Positions 32,815 to 45,184 of a DNA stretch of 64,000 bases are shown here, one piece after another (the first letter of the stretch is position 1; the number at the start of each line of letters is the position of its first letter). Position numbers and translations under genes: made by a program. The stretch is from Prorocentrum cordatum (taxonomy: Eukaryota > Sar > Dinophyceae > Prorocentrales > Prorocentraceae): positions 111,281-175,280 of the forward strand of contig CAUYUJ010019622.1 in NCBI GenBank assembly GCA_963575745.1, in the 5' to 3' direction. The notes under the pieces are model-generated. The model searched no databases. It saw only the letters and a program-made list of their open reading frames with translations, and had not been told where the DNA came from.

Positions 32815-33921
32815 CAGCAGCAACATCATCGCGTCGAGGCGATGCTAGACTCAGGCTTACCCGTGCCATCTGCGCAACCTCGCAATGCGCGCAAACCCTA
32901 CTACGACTCGGCGGATGGCCGCAGAGGCACTCACGTACCCTTGCACGCTGCAAGAGGAGAGATGTCGCTGTGCGCTTGCACAGCACACGCCACGCAATGT
33001 TGCAGCTAAGTAGCAACTGGGCTGCAACAGAAAACGCGCGCGATGGACTGCAAGCCCGCAGGCTGGCTCGCTGCTGAGGGGGGGCAGGCGCGTGAAACTC
33101 GGCACAGACGCTTCTCGGTGGAGAATGAGATGCTGAATGAGAGGGTAGCGAGTTATATCACATGAGGGGGGCGGCGAGGAAGGAAGAAGGAGATGGATGA
33201 GGCGAACGAGAAAGAGAGGTTAAACACGGCTCTCATGGGGGAATGAGAGGGTAGCGAATGCTATGAATGGGGTTGGGCATACATTGAGAAGGAGGAGGCT
33301 GGGTCACTAAAGGACGACCAGAGTTAGAAGAGGATGATGGGGGAACGGAACGATTACTATGCGATCCCTCGCGTGCTACGCGAGTTGAAAGAAGTGGGGC
33401 TGCCCCCATATGCCTGCCATGAGCTACCACGTGCAGGCGCGCCGTGCGTTGACACGAAAGTCACCCTGAGCGAGTCGGAACATGAAATTTGTAGCATATC
33501 TCCTATCCACAGACGCCCAGACAATCAAAATGAGAACATTACGGCACACCGCGCTGCACCGTTGCACCCATTTTAAACAAAAAACGCACAGTCGAACTCC
33601 GAGAGAGTTCATGTCGGCCAAATCTTGCTCAAAACTGGCCCCCAGGAAATTCATCGCATTTCCACCGGTGATCCACTGTTCTCAGGTTGAAATCCATCGG
33701 CACTTTCCTTGTTTTTTTCAGGTAAAGTTGCATGTTCTCATTTTGATGCCCACCGTGTTTCCACCGGTGTTCCACCGGTGTTCCACCGGCCTCCAGAGGC
33801 CGCAGGGGGTGGTCCTGAGGGGTTGGGAGGGCGCCCGAGGTGGTCTGAACGGCTTACAGGCGCTCGCGCGCCTTGTTTCCTGAGGTTTAGACGTCGGAGA
33901 TAGGATCGGGTTCCACTCTGC
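32812..33921. other. Spacer with 12-bp minisatellite locus 2
   Basis: Starts with (CAG)n. Mostly complex sequence without a convincing gene. At 33747-33795 three to four units of GTTCCACCGGTG occur, the CCACCGG variant of the minisatellite at 26.3 kb. Confidence 0.6.
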
Positions 33922-34440
33922 TCAGCTCGAATTTTTCATCAGTGCCAGGCTCGCAATATACTCACCCCTGCGCTTCTTGCTGTTGCCCCGCTTGCTCGCA
34001 GACTGGCCAGACTGTTCATGCTTATCACTCTTGCGCTTGTTGTCCCGCTTTACTTTGTCGAAGCCCAGCAGAACCTCAGCCTCCTCCTCGACGCCTGCGA
34101 TGCTCTCCGAGAGGCCCATCACCAGCGCCAGGCCACGCGAGAACTCCTGCTCACCGATCTGTTTCTTCAGCTCTGCGAGGTTCTTAGCCGACAGGATCTT
34201 CGAGACCACCACGTGCTGCTGCACCTCGTTGTCGAGGCGATCCCTGGCCCTCGTCAGCGCCTTCAGATGGGCGCTGTCACCCTCCTTCGCCCGCGCCCAG
34301 TCCTCGCCCAGGCTGGCGCTCATCATCGTCGACTGATGCTGCGCGACCACGCCCTGGTACGAGGCGATCACCTTCTTGGCGCTCACCAGCGCGATCTGCG
34401 CCTCGCTCTTCTTCCTCTTCGGGTTGGCGGTCTGATGCTT
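33922..34440 (-). CDS. Gene E, last exon: Lys-rich helical C-terminal domain
   Basis: After a likely acceptor (seven As then AG, ~34441) the frame reads HQTANPKRKKSEAQIALVSA then a helical stretch including YQGVVAQHQSTMMSA, GEDWARAKEGDSAHLKALTR, LSAKNLAELKKQIGEQEFSR and LALVMGLSESIAGVEEEAEV, ending in a basic SASKRGNSKKRRGEY. This pattern (a helical repeat region ending a multi-exon gene) recurs in a dinoflagellate-expanded family I recognise by layout but whose function I do not know. Confidence 0.55.
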   Translation of the reverse strand, partial: KHQTANPKRKKSEAQIALVSAKKVIASYQGVVAQHQSTMMSASLGEDWARAKEGDSAHLKALTRARDRLDNEVQQHVVVSKILSAKNLAELKKQIGEQEFSRGLALVMGLSESIAGVEEEAEVLLGFDKVKRDNKRKSDKHEQSGQSASKRGNSKKRRGEYIASLALMKNSS

Positions 34441-34912
34441 TTTTTAGAAGGGGCAGCAGGCGTATAGAGGAGACGAGTGGGATGAAGGAAGCGAGGATGC
34501 GAAGGCTGAGGCGGCCTAAGGCTCGCCCTCGGCGCGGTTCTCGCCGCCGCCCTCGCTGGCGCCACGCGCCCCGTGGCCCTCGGCGCGGCTCTGGCCTCTG
34601 CCACCCGCCGCGGGCGATGCCCCCTGAGGCGCCGCTGGCTGCGCTGGCCGCGCCCCCGCCTTCGCTGGCTGCGCGGGCGCTGCCGCCGCTGGCGCCGCCG
34701 CTGCACTGTCGGCGGCGGCGGCGCCCGAGGCGCTCGCCTCTGCCGCAGCCATCTGGCGTGGCGGGCCCTCCAGCGCCTTCGGCCCCCCCCCCCCCCCTGC
34801 TTTGATACTCTAGGACAGTAAGATGTGGAGGTGGAGGCAGCGAACCTTCCAACGCCAGACCATACACATGCATACGCATTGCACACACATACACAAACAC
34901 ACACACATACAC

Positions 34913-34966
<54 letters not shown>

Positions 34967-35059
34967 CCTCCACATCCACATCTTACCGTCCTTGCTCCTC
35001 TGGGCAGGGGAAGCCCCGATGATGATCCCACCTGGGCGTCGCTCCGAGAGGCCCACTCC
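34441..35059. repeat. Gene E intron region: GCC-rich linker and (CA)n tract
   Basis: 34510-34760 translates on the minus strand to an Ala/Pro/Gly-rich linker (AAAEASASGAAAADSAAAA) that could be part of an exon. 34891-34963 is a (CA)n microsatellite. The 28-bp segment TAGGACAGTAAGATGTGGAGG (34811) recurs inverted as ACCTCCACATCCACATCTTA at 34967, flanking the CA tract. Confidence 0.55.
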
Positions 35060-35203
35060 TCGCGTTTCCTTCATGTCGTCGTGAACTGCTCGGTGAGCCC
35101 ACGGACGACAAACAGGCTGAAGATCGACTCGCACATGCCGTCGCGCATGATCCAGGGGGGGGGGGCCATGTTCATCGTCTTCCGCGCGTACTTGCTCGCC
35201 TGC
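35060..35203 (-). CDS. Gene E, internal exon
   Basis: After a CCTCCGCAG acceptor (exon from 35203) the frame reads ASKYARKTMNMAPPPW, IMRDGMCESIFSLF and VVRGLTEQF. It joins in phase to the exon ending at 35380. An 11-base C run encodes the Pro stretch; with this length the frame is kept. The donor end is not clear. Confidence 0.5.
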
Positions 35204-35379
35204 GGAGGAGGGCGAATGAGAAACACGAGGGGGCACACAATGAGGAAAGCAATCAGAATAATGAGCAGGATTATGATAGTGGAGGCGACGACGACGACAA
35301 TTGAGAGGGGTCGCCATCATCCAGCCAGCTTTCCCGCCTTGCCGATGGGCAGGTATATTTTTTGCCAGAGCGATCTCAC

Positions 35380-35836
35380 CTCCTCTGTCTGCTTGACGTA
35401 GGTGGTCGTGCACTTCTCGTGCCTCTCTTTCGCCCAAGCTGATTTGAAATTCGCTTTGGCGTTCCGTCCGAGCGTCGCCTCATACTTCGCCTTCCGCTCG
35501 GGGTCCTCGAGGGCGCGCTGCCATCTGCTGGCGATGGGGCCCTTCTTCCCGTCCGTCTCCACTTTGAAGTTCTTCTTGGCGATCCGCTCCCAGAACTCAT
35601 ATTCGTCCTTGTCCTCTGGGTCTCGGTCGATCAAGCCGATGCCGTACTCCACCGGGTCCTGGGGCCACTCCTTGGCGTGCTTGAAATCCCACCCGCCCTT
35701 CTGGTGGAGCAGCTCTTTGAAGCACGGGGTCTCGAACGCCGCGACGAGCGCCTTCGTCAACTGAAGGGCGCGGTCGTCGTCGAGTGGGCCAGGCCTCGCC
35801 AGCTCGTCCTCTGGGTTGCATAGGTGTTTGAAAAAA
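35380..35836 (-). CDS. Gene E, charged internal exon
   Basis: Reads from about EDELARPGPLDDDRAL through GGWDFKHAKEWPQDPVEYGI, EFWERIAKKNFKVETDGKKG and WAKERHEKCTTTYVKQTEE, with a GTGAGA donor at 35379-35374. The upstream part (to 35952) is poly-Glu repeat and probably intronic. A likely acceptor is CCTATGCAACCCAG just before 35820. Coding composition is convincing; function unknown. Confidence 0.6.
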
Positions 35837-36522
35837 TCCTCATCCTTCTCCTGCTCTTCCTCACTCCTCTCCTCCTCCCCCTCTTCCTCCTCCCCCTCTG
35901 CCTCCTCCTCCTCCTCATCGCCTCCCCCTCCGTTTTTTCCTTTTCCCTCCAACCTCTCTTCAACCTCGCCCCCTCGGGACGCCGAGCTTGGGTAAGTGGC
36001 GGTGGTGCTCGGTGGGGCCGCGCATCCCAGACCCGCAGAATCCTGGTGCTAAAGACTTGGGTAGTGGCCCCAATGATGTTTTAGAGAAGGCTAGCGTTCT
36101 TGCACCCTGCAGTTTTGGCGATGGTCTTCGCTGAAGCCCACCCTGGGGCCACGAAAAGAACCCGCCATCGCCCTCGAAGTCCCTCTGCAATTTCCCCGTC
36201 TTCTGGGTCAGCTTGGGCGGCGTGAGGTCCTGAAGGTGCGATCCCTGCCTCTCTGCCTCGTCTTTCCACCTCTGCTCTCTCATCCATCATTCCCCCCCGC
36301 CCTTCCCCCCCCCCCGCCGCCCTCGACCCCCTCCTCAGTCGTAGCTTGGGGGGGAGGAGGAAGACGAAGTAGAACCTGCAGCAGGAGGAGAATCGCGAGG
36401 ATGTGGATGGAGGAGTGGGCGAGGCTGAATCGTGAAGCGTGAGCGACGAAGGCAGCGAGAGCGACTGATTCGGGCCGCCTCCGCGAGGAGCGACGTTCGA
36501 GGGCGAGCTCAAGCAGGCGCCC

Positions 36523-37392
36523 TCACCGCCGCTCTCCCTGCCCTCGACTCACTCGCCTCGACAGTCGACGCCCTCGCATCCCCCCTTCACCCGAAGTGTC
36601 CTCCGTCTTCTCCTCCGTCTTCTCCCCCGTCTTCTCCTCCGTCTTCTCCTCGGCCTTCTCCAAGTCAATCTTCCCGCCCGCTCCTGCCCACATCGAGCCC
36701 AGGGGGTTGTTGGATCCCGTGCCTGGCACCTGACCAGGGGGCAATGGGCTTGGCGATCGATCGCGCCCGCGCCTCTGCGACAACGAGTTCTGCGTTGCCT
36801 GCCTCAGTTCCTCCTCCTCGCGCTTCCTGGCTGCCTCATCCTCGGCGGCGTCCTTCTCAGACTGGTGGATCGCCTCCTTCAGGCCATTCTCGTCCGAGGA
36901 GGAGTCGTGCACGTAAGTGTAGAGCTGGGAGCTCGGCGTGAAACCCGTCGGGCACGCGTCCTGCTTGTCGTGCCTGCAGATCTTCCTGAGCTTCCGAGCA
37001 GGGGGCGTGGTGGGTGCGCCACTTGGCGCGGTGCCGCTCGGGACGGGCTCCTCGCGCGGCCCATCCTCCTCTGGCGGCTGTCGGGGCGGCGTGGGCGCGA
37101 TCATCGCGTCGAGTTCCTTCTGGAGACTGCTAGGCTCACTGGCCACCTGGCTGGCCTGCTCCGCTGGGATGTCCTCCTCTGGCTGCCGCGCTGGCCCCGC
37201 TGCAACCGACTCAACCAGCGTCTGCGTCATCGCATCCGCGGGCACCGGGGGCTGGCTTGCTGGTGCGGCGGCATCCGTGGCAGCATCTGCGGCGTCTGCC
37301 ATCGCGCGGTCCATGCGTTGGTCGAGCTCAGCGGAGTCAAGTGACTGACCGTGTGAATCGACGAGGACGGGGCTGCCAACTGGAGACGACAT
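36523..37392 (-). CDS. Gene E, first coding exon
   Basis: Start chosen at ATG 37392 (MSSPVGSPVLVDSHGQSLDS), a start resembling that of related dinoflagellate proteins. An in-frame ATG lies 27 codons upstream. The product is acidic and low in complexity: Ala-rich, then KLRKICRHDKQDACPTGF, SSDENGLKEAIHQSEKDAAE (reminiscent of ubiquitin-interacting helices), ending in EEKTEEKTGEK repeats that may already be intron. An SL-like relic lies at 37473-37495. The exon end is not defined. Confidence 0.55.
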   Translation of the reverse strand: MSSPVGSPVLVDSHGQSLDSAELDQRMDRAMADAADAATDAAAPASQPPVPADAMTQTLVESVAAGPARQPEEDIPAEQASQVASEPSSLQKELDAMIAPTPPRQPPEEDGPREEPVPSGTAPSGAPTTPPARKLRKICRHDKQDACPTGFTPSSQLYTYVHDSSSDENGLKEAIHQSEKDAAEDEAARKREEEELRQATQNSLSQRRGRDRSPSPLPPGQVPGTGSNNPLGSMWAGAGGKIDLEKAEEKTEEKTGEKTEEKTEDTSGEGGMRGRRLSRRVSRGQGERR

Positions 37393-37472
37393 GGTGGCAC
37401 CTGCCGCGAAACTTGCGTAGATGGGAGTTGCTCGCCAGTCAGGCGGCACGATACTCCAGTTGATAGACATAT

Positions 37473-37495
37473 CTTGAGCCACAATACTGTTACGG
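37473..37495 (-). other. Spliced-leader-like relic before gene E
   Basis: The minus strand reads CCGTAACAGTATTG then TGGCTCAAG. The first five and last nine bases match the dinoflagellate SL exactly, and the middle differs with a 2-bp length change. It sits 81 bp before the ATG in the correct orientation. Confidence 0.55.
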
Positions 37496-38415
37496 ACTGG
37501 CGTGCCCCTTGGGACCTCTTCGGGCCCCTCTCGGCACCCCTTGGGCCCCCTTGATGCTCAGTTGTGCGCTGTTGATGGTGCCATGTCGAGTTCGAGGGCG
37601 AGTTGCATTGTATTCATGACCTTTCGAAACCCTCATCGCTATGATTTTGGACTTGATTTGGGCGCGTGGCCCCCAGGAATGACCGCCCCCCTCTTTGTAT
37701 CACACTTTCTTTCTGAGCCTACTGTAACTGTACGTGGTGCGTTTGTGCGTTTATTCGTTTCCATGCTCGCGTTAACAAGCGAACATTGAGAACCATGAGG
37801 TCAACCTTGAAACGCCCGAGTCCCAGGCGCGTCGCTTGATCCGAGCCGAACGCGAACCCCCCCCCCCCCCGACGCCGATTGCTTGAACGTTTACCCGCTG
37901 GGAGGGGATCCTTGGATGCTTGACCCCCCTTCCCACATCCCCCGCTCGAAACATTGCCGCGCCCCAGCTCGGGTAGGTGCCGTGACGTCCCTGGCGTCGT
38001 TGGCGCCGCGGGTAGCGTCGACGCGGCTACCCCGATCCCCTGACAGAAGAGAGCGCGAGCATTTTGCTCGCCAGACCCCCCCCCGAGAAGCCCGGTGACG
38101 AAGTTTGGGGACGGGGAAGGCTGCGAAGGCCGAGAGGAGGGACGGTCGAGGAGAATGAGAGGGGCACGTGGTGATACGGACGAGACGTACAAAGAGGAGA
38201 GGGAGTAGGGAAGGATAATGAAAGGCGACCGATTTAGCAGAGATGGCTGCGCCATGTCTGCACTTCGACGCACAATCGGTGCCTCTTGTCGAGAGCCAGC
38301 TTGCATCACCAAAAGCTCTCCTGAGAGAGCCGCCAGAGCTGCCCTGAATCAAAAATTAGATACAGGATCTGAGTTCGACGAGACCCCTGCGTATGATCAC
38401 AGCAGGCGAATGCAT
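37496..38415. other. Spacer, no supported gene
   Basis: Complex sequence with a C run at 37858-37870. ORFs on both strands lack consistent features. Confidence 0.5.
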
Positions 38416-38740
38416 TCAGGACGAAAAGCAGACGTGGCAGGGCGAAGTCTCTGGCTGCCGAGCAGCATCGCCCCGTGCACTACCACGAAGTTGTGCCGCC
38501 AGAAATGTGCAGAGCTCTTCGTCGTGAGCCGTCGACGTGTTCGCAGTCGTGGTCGTCACTGGAGTGGCCCCCGCCGATGTGGCAAGTCGATCGTCGTCGC
38601 CGTGGGCGTCGTCGTCGTCGCCACGCGTCGTCTTATCGAACGTGCCTATGCGGTCGAGCTCCGCTCGGCGCCGTGCCAGGCCTGCGATCGACAACCTGGA
38701 GAACGCAGCGACATGCTGTTCGCCTGCTGGCTTCCTCCGC
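38416..38740 (-). CDS. Possible exon 2 of gene F
   Basis: Minus-strand frame HVAAFSRLSIAGLARRRAEL, DRIGTFDKTTRG, then an acidic/Thr-rich stretch. It follows the exon at 38873-38985 after a short C/G-rich intron. Weak support from composition and position only. Confidence 0.3.
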
Positions 38741-38872
38741 CCACCCTGTCTCTGACTCGCCCCTCCGCTCCCCCACGCTCCTCGCCCTCCCATCCCCCCC
38801 AAACTCCCCCCCCCCCCATCCTCCTTTCGTTTCCCTCCACCCCCGTTGACGCCGAGCAAACGAGAAACTTAC

Positions 38873-38985
38873 AAGTCATCGAAAAGACCGACGGGGATGG
38901 CCTCGGTGGCCGCGGCCTCGAGGTCGAGCTTGCTCTTCTGGCGCTTCAGCGGGCCAGCCGCCGCGCTCGCCTATGGGCGCGGCAC
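38873..38985 (-). CDS. Gene F exon ending in a GTAAGT donor
   Basis: Frame ASAAAGPLKRQKSKLDLEAA then ATEAIPVGLFDDL, followed at 38872-38867 by a consensus GTAAGT splice donor. The sequence looks conserved, but I do not know the family. Upstream is ~1 kb of pyrimidine-rich DNA, so the preceding exon is not found. Confidence 0.5.
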
Positions 38986-39516
38986 GAGACAATCAGGACG
39001 TCCTCAATCCTCCTGCCTTCCTGCCCTTGCCCCTTTCTCATATGTCTGTTCCTTCTGCTCGTCCGTTCTCCTGCGGAGCCCCCCCCCTCGTTTTCCTTTC
39101 TGTTCCCTCGTCTCATCCCTGCCCCATTACATGCCTCACATTCCTCTTTACCTTCGCCGTCCTCGCTCCCTCCCCCAACCCAATATCCCCCTCCCCCTTC
39201 GCACCCCTGCCAGTTACTGCGCTGAGTCATCTCCCCCTTTCACCCCCTTCCCCCCTCTGTCCCCCTGCGGTCGCCTGAGCCCTCGGCCTCTTCTGCGGCA
39301 GCGCGTCGTGCATCACCTCCTTCTCCGCAGCCTTCGGCAAGTGTTAGTCTCTCTCTCTCTCTCTCTCTCTGTTTCTCTCTCTTCTAGACATCTGTGTGCC
39401 TCCTGTCTGTAACTGCTTGCCAGCGCGCCTACCAGTCTGCGTGCCTGCGTGCGTGTGCGTGTGCCTGTCTGTTTGTCTGAATGTCTCTCTGTCCCTGTGT
39501 TTATTATTATTATTAT

Positions 39517-39555
<39 letters not shown>

Positions 39556-40225
39556 GCTCTCTCTTCTCTCTCTCTCTCTCTCTCTCTTCTCTCCTCTCTC
39601 TGTTCGTGTCGCTCTTCTTCACCCTCGACGTTTTTCCTTCTCATCTTTTCCTCCCTTCCTTGTTACCTCATTCCGCACTTCCCTCGTCCGTCCGCCCCCC
39701 CCCCCCCCCCCCATCGTCCATGCAAAATCCACACCACCCCCTTCCCATCCATGCCTCATCCCCGTCCGCTCGCGCCACCTCCCGTGCGCCTCCTCTCATC
39801 GTTCCTTCGCCCTCCTCTTCCCTCTTCACCCTCCGGCTCCCTCCTCTCCTCCCCCCCCCCCCCCTTCCCCCCCCCCCCCCACCCCCCCCCCCCCCCCCCC
39901 ACCCCCTCCACCCCCCTCCCCCCCCTTTCTCCTCCCCCCCCCTTCCCTCTCTTCCTCCTCATCTTCTCCTCTCCTCCCCCTCCAGTTCCTCTTCCCTCCC
40001 CTCCTGCCCAAATCCTCCTCCTTCGCCCCGCCTCCTCCCTCCTCCTCCTCCCCTCCTCCTCCTCCTCCTCCTCCTCCTCCTCCTTCCTCCTCCCCTCCTC
40101 CTCCTCCTTCCCCCCCCCCACCCTCCTCCCCCCCCCCCCCCCCCCCCCTCATCCTCGCTTTCCTCCGTCGCGCCTCAAGCGCGCCACTGGTGCTGGCAGC
40201 GGCGCCCACGCGCGCCGCGTGAACC
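38986..40225. other. Pyrimidine-rich low-complexity DNA
   Basis: (TC)n tracts at 39343-39380 and 39522-39600, (ATT)n at 39500, and long C runs at 39690-39712 and 39850-39930. No gene seen. Confidence 0.8.
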
Positions 40226-41035
40226 TCGATGGCGGATTTGTCCACCGCCGCCTGGGAGTCCACCTGGTCGGAGCTGGCCTGGGAGATCACTTTGTCGGAG
40301 ACGGCCTGGGAGTTCACCTTGTCGGAGTTGGCCTGGGAGTTCACCGTGTCGGAGTTGGCCTCGGGCTTCGCCTCGTTGGACTTCTCGCGGCCAGCCTCGG
40401 TCTTCACGTCAAGTACCGTGGCATCGGTCTTCGCTGCCTTCATGGCTGGCTTGGAGGCCTTGGCGGGCTTCGTGTGCTTGGTGGCCTCGGGCTGCTGCTC
40501 TGCCGTTTTGTCGTACTGCTGCTCTGCAGCTTTGTCGTGCTGCTGCTCTGCCGCCTTGTCGGTCACGACCAACTCCGCGGGCTCCCCCTCGTGGCTGTCG
40601 GGCGCCTTGCCGTGCGTCTTGATGTTTTTTTCTTTTCCGCTCCTCAAGCACCGCCTGATCCGCCTCCTTGCTCACGAACGCTCTGAGGCAGTCCTTCATG
40701 AACTGAATTGCGAGGTCCTCGTTTGCGTACCTCTTGATCTGAATGACCTGGCGATTCTTCTTCGCCTTCGGGTCCGTCCTCCAGAGCGCCAACCACTGCT
40801 CGCTGCCTTTCTTCACCCGCTGGATGAATACCCGCAGATCGCCCTGCATGGCATCGTCGAGGATGTTCGGCGACCTCTCCTGGCCGCTGCTGGTTATGTC
40901 ACCGAACACATCGCTGTACTTCCGCTCGGGCACCGTCCAGGTCATGCCGTCTGGCCAAGTTGCGAAGATAGTGTCGTTGTCGCCCTCCCTGGCCAGCGCG
41001 TGATCCACCTTGCCCTTGTCGCAGTTCTGCGTCCG
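40226..41035 (-). CDS. Gene G, 3' exon(s)
   Basis: From ~41035 the minus strand reads DHALAREGDNDTIFATWPDG, MTWTVPERKYSDVFGDITSS, AMQGDLRVFIQRVKKGSEQW, LALWRTDPKAKKNRQVIQIK and FMKDCLRAFVSKEADQAVLE to ~40631. There a 7-base A run shifts the frame to KTHGKAPDSHEGEPAELV and a repetitive tail (SDKVNSQANSDTVNSQ), whose ~30-bp units run 40245-40360. The first part is convincing coding sequence with a globular look. Family unknown. Confidence 0.6.
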
Positions 41036-41482
41036 CCAGGCCGCCTGTGCTTTTGGTTGTCTGATCCCCCCCCCCCCCCCCTCCTCCTCATCATCATTAA
41101 CCTACTCCTCCTCCTCCTCTTCCTCCTCCTCATCCTCCTCCTCGTCATCTTCCTGCTCCTGCTCCGCATCTGCCTCCTTGTCCACCTCGTATTTTTTTCG
41201 TTTGCTTCCGCCTCCTCCCCCATCTCCTCCCTCAAGCTGACTCCCTCGTCGTTCCCTCATCCTCCACCCCCTCTCCCTCTCGTCTGCAGCTCTTGGAATT
41301 CCAGTGGCATCAACTGGAAACCCATTGGAAATCCACTGGACTCCCACTGGAGTTCCACTGGAATTCCATTGGAGTTCCACTGGAGTTCCACTGGAGTTCC
41401 ACTGGTGATCCATCGCTCGCGCTTAGGGGTCGGCGGTTGCGCCCACGGTGGTGCCTGAAGTAGCTGGTCGAAGCCTACCTTC
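41036..41482. repeat. Gene G intron region with 12-bp minisatellite locus 3
   Basis: A C run and CTC-rich tract at 41068-41240, then ten or so 12-bp units (GTTCCACTGGAA/G) at 41290-41415. Flanking minus-strand sequence (PDATVGIWKVGFDQLLQAPP, 41430-41508) may be exon, with a GTAGGC donor inside. Confidence 0.7.
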
Positions 41483-41782
41483 CAGATCCCCACCGTGGCA
41501 TCTGGCACCAGCGCTGCCTGCTTGCTGCCAGGGGGCGATTGGCCATTCTCAGCTTCGGGGGCGTCTCATTGTCCTCGTCCTTGCCCTCGTCACTGGGCGC
41601 GTCGCCACCCTCGTCGGAGTCGGCGGGCTCCGACTGCTTGGCCGAGGCGCCGCCGTCCGACTCGTCGCCGCTCTGGCCATCGCCACCGCCGCCGTCGTGC
41701 TCTGGCGCGCCGTCTCCGCCCGGAGCGAGCTCCGCCGTCGCGCCCATCTTGAACGGCACCGCCCACTTCGGCGTCGCTTTCC
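41483..41782 (-). CDS. Gene G, acidic internal exon
   Basis: After a TCTTCAG acceptor the minus strand reads KATPKWAVPFKMGATAELAP followed by an Asp/Gly/Ser-rich acidic stretch and NETPPKLRMANRPLAASRQ. Confidence 0.45.
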
Positions 41783-41887
41783 TGAAGATTTTTTCAATTT
41801 CCCGTCGTGCCCTTCCGTCCTCCACCATCCACTCATCCACTCCAATCCTCTCATCCTTCTCCCGTTCCTCCCCCACCGATCGTTCAA

Positions 41888-42038
41888 CATAATTGCAGCG
41901 CGGCTCCTCTGAACCGCCTTGTTGACCGTCATCAAGATGCTCCTGATGATGCGCGCTTTCTCCACCGCCCAGCCCTCGGCCGAGTCCGCCAGGTGCCGCG
42001 TCTTCTCGTGGTGCTGTGCGATCTTGAGGGTGGCAGCC
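41888..42038 (-). CDS. Gene G, helical internal exon
   Basis: After a GCCCGTAG acceptor the minus strand reads AATLKIAQHHEKTRHLADSA, EGWAVEKARIIRSILMTVNK and AVQRSRAAIM. Clearly non-repetitive coding sequence. Confidence 0.6.
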
Positions 42039-42169
42039 TACGGGCAACGCTCATTTGCTAATACTCTCATGCTCATCACTGGTCTCCTCCGTCTCGTCCC
42101 CGTTCCCTCACATGCTGCCCCTCTTCACCTCGCCCCCTGACCCCCGCTCGACTCCCGAATGCGCCTCGC

Positions 42170-42380
42170 GCGCGCACTTGGTGGCCAGCACGGCCCCCGC
42201 CGCCCTCGTGGCGAGGGCGAATGCCCGCAGGTTCGCGACGTCGGCCTCGCCGATCTCACCGGCGTCGCACGCGGGGCCCCAGTCCACGGGCGATGCGTGC
42301 GGCCTCCATATCGAGAACAGCAAGTCGGAGTCCTTGCACGCGCCCGTCTTGGCCTTCGGAGGGCGCGACAGTTCGCTCAT
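42170..42380 (-). CDS. Gene G, upstream exon
   Basis: From ATG 42380: MSELSRPPKAKTGACKDSDL, LFSIWRPHASPVDWGPACDA, EIGEADVANLRAFALATRAA, VLATKCAREAHSG. Upstream is GGA/CTC low-complexity DNA, so this is the first exon or the exon after a repeat-filled intron. Confidence 0.6.
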
Positions 42381-43823
<1,443 letters not shown>

Positions 43824-44302
43824 GTGGTCGCGCGGGGGGCGGCACCTGTCGCGACCGCCGCCCGGGGCGGGGCGGGCGCGCCAGCGGCGGCCCCCGCCGA
43901 GACGGGCGACGCGGAGCCTGACGACGACGGCGTGGAGGAGCTCGTCGCGGCCGCCCGCGCTGACATCGAGCTGATCGAGATCGCGAGCTACACGCTGCAG
44001 CAGGCCCTGGACAGGTCCCTGACCACGCTGACTGGGGCGCCCCTGGCGCCCCCCGAGGCCGGCCCCCCCCCCGGCTGGCGCGGCCAGGGGCGCGCCCGCG
44101 GCGGCTCCGGCGGAGGCTGCGGAGGATGCGCGCGCCATGGCCCGCGACCTGGTCACGCGGCTGTCCAGCGCGGCGGCGGGCGTCAAACCGGCCATCCTGG
44201 GCTCGTCGGTGAGCTTCGACGCCCAGTTCAAGCTCGCCGTCCCGGACGCGAGAACGGCGGCGGCGAGGCGCCTGGGGGCGGACGCCGCATGCCCGGCCGC
44301 TT
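43824..44302 (+). CDS. Hypothetical protein, probably frame-shifted
   Basis: Plus frame from a GTG/ATG region: an Ala-rich start, then DDDGVEELVAAARADIELIE, IASYTLQQALDRSLTTLTG. After an 11-base C run (~44066) the sensible text moves to another frame: APAAAPAEAAEDARAMARDL, VTRLSSAAAGVKPAILGSSV, SFDAQFKLAVPDARTAAA. Short, Ala-rich, no recognised domain. Confidence 0.35.
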
Positions 44303-45184
44303 AGCGGCCGAGGCGGCCGCCCCGCCCACCAGCGCGTGGCGCCGCCGTCGCGGGGCCTTGGCTTGGGCCAGCCTCACGGCGCGGGGATGCGGCGCCACGG
44401 GGCCCGGCGCGCCCCTCCGGCCAGGTGGGCGCGGAGGTGGCGTGGGCCGTGGTGGCTTGTGTAACTCGAGTTCGTGCAGTGCAGCGCGCGCGTCGCCGCC
44501 GTCGGCCGGCGCGGGGCGTGCAAGCCGCCGGGGGAGCCGGGGCTTGGGCCAGGCTCATGGCGGCGCGGCGCGCCCGCTGGCCCGGCGGCGCGTCGCGCGG
44601 CGGGCGCTCTCTGCCTAGGCTTGGGCCGGGCTGACCGGGCGGCGCGGCGGTGACGGGGGGCGCCGGCGGGGCGACGCGGGCGCAGTGCGTGGACGCGGCA
44701 CTCGGAGAAACGGTGACGATCCGCCTGCCCCACGCCTTGCCCCGCCGTCTCGCCCCTGCGGTCCCCCGCCCCGGCCTCCTCTGCTGCGCTCGTCGCCGGC
44801 GCCCTGGTCCGGGCTCTCCGGGTCGCTGCCGCCGGGAGAGGCTGGGGGGGGATCCTGGCGCGAGTACCCCACGCGGTCGCCCGTCGCGCCCTGGGACGTC
44901 GGCACTTCTTCCTGACCGCGCGTGGCACCACGCGCCAGGTAGCCCCCTGCCGCCCCCGTCGTCGCCGGGCGGGGCTCGGGCGGAGGGGGGGGGGGCGGCG
45001 GCCTGGCCCCCTCGCTGCCTGACGGGAGGTGCAGGACTTGACAGGCGAGGCCGCGCGGGCGCCGGCGAGGTGGGCGGTAACCCAAGTGCGGCGCTCCACG
45101 CCCCTTGTCGGAGCGGTGGGCGCATCGCGGGGGTCACGGCTGACCCCGGCGGCGCGTGGCCTGGCTGCCCCGCGTCCGGGGGCC
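44303..45184. other. Very GC-rich DNA, no supported gene
   Basis: Both strands are open over long distances simply because of GC content. The longest minus frame (583 codons) is Pro/Arg/Gly text with no domain. Confidence 0.6.
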
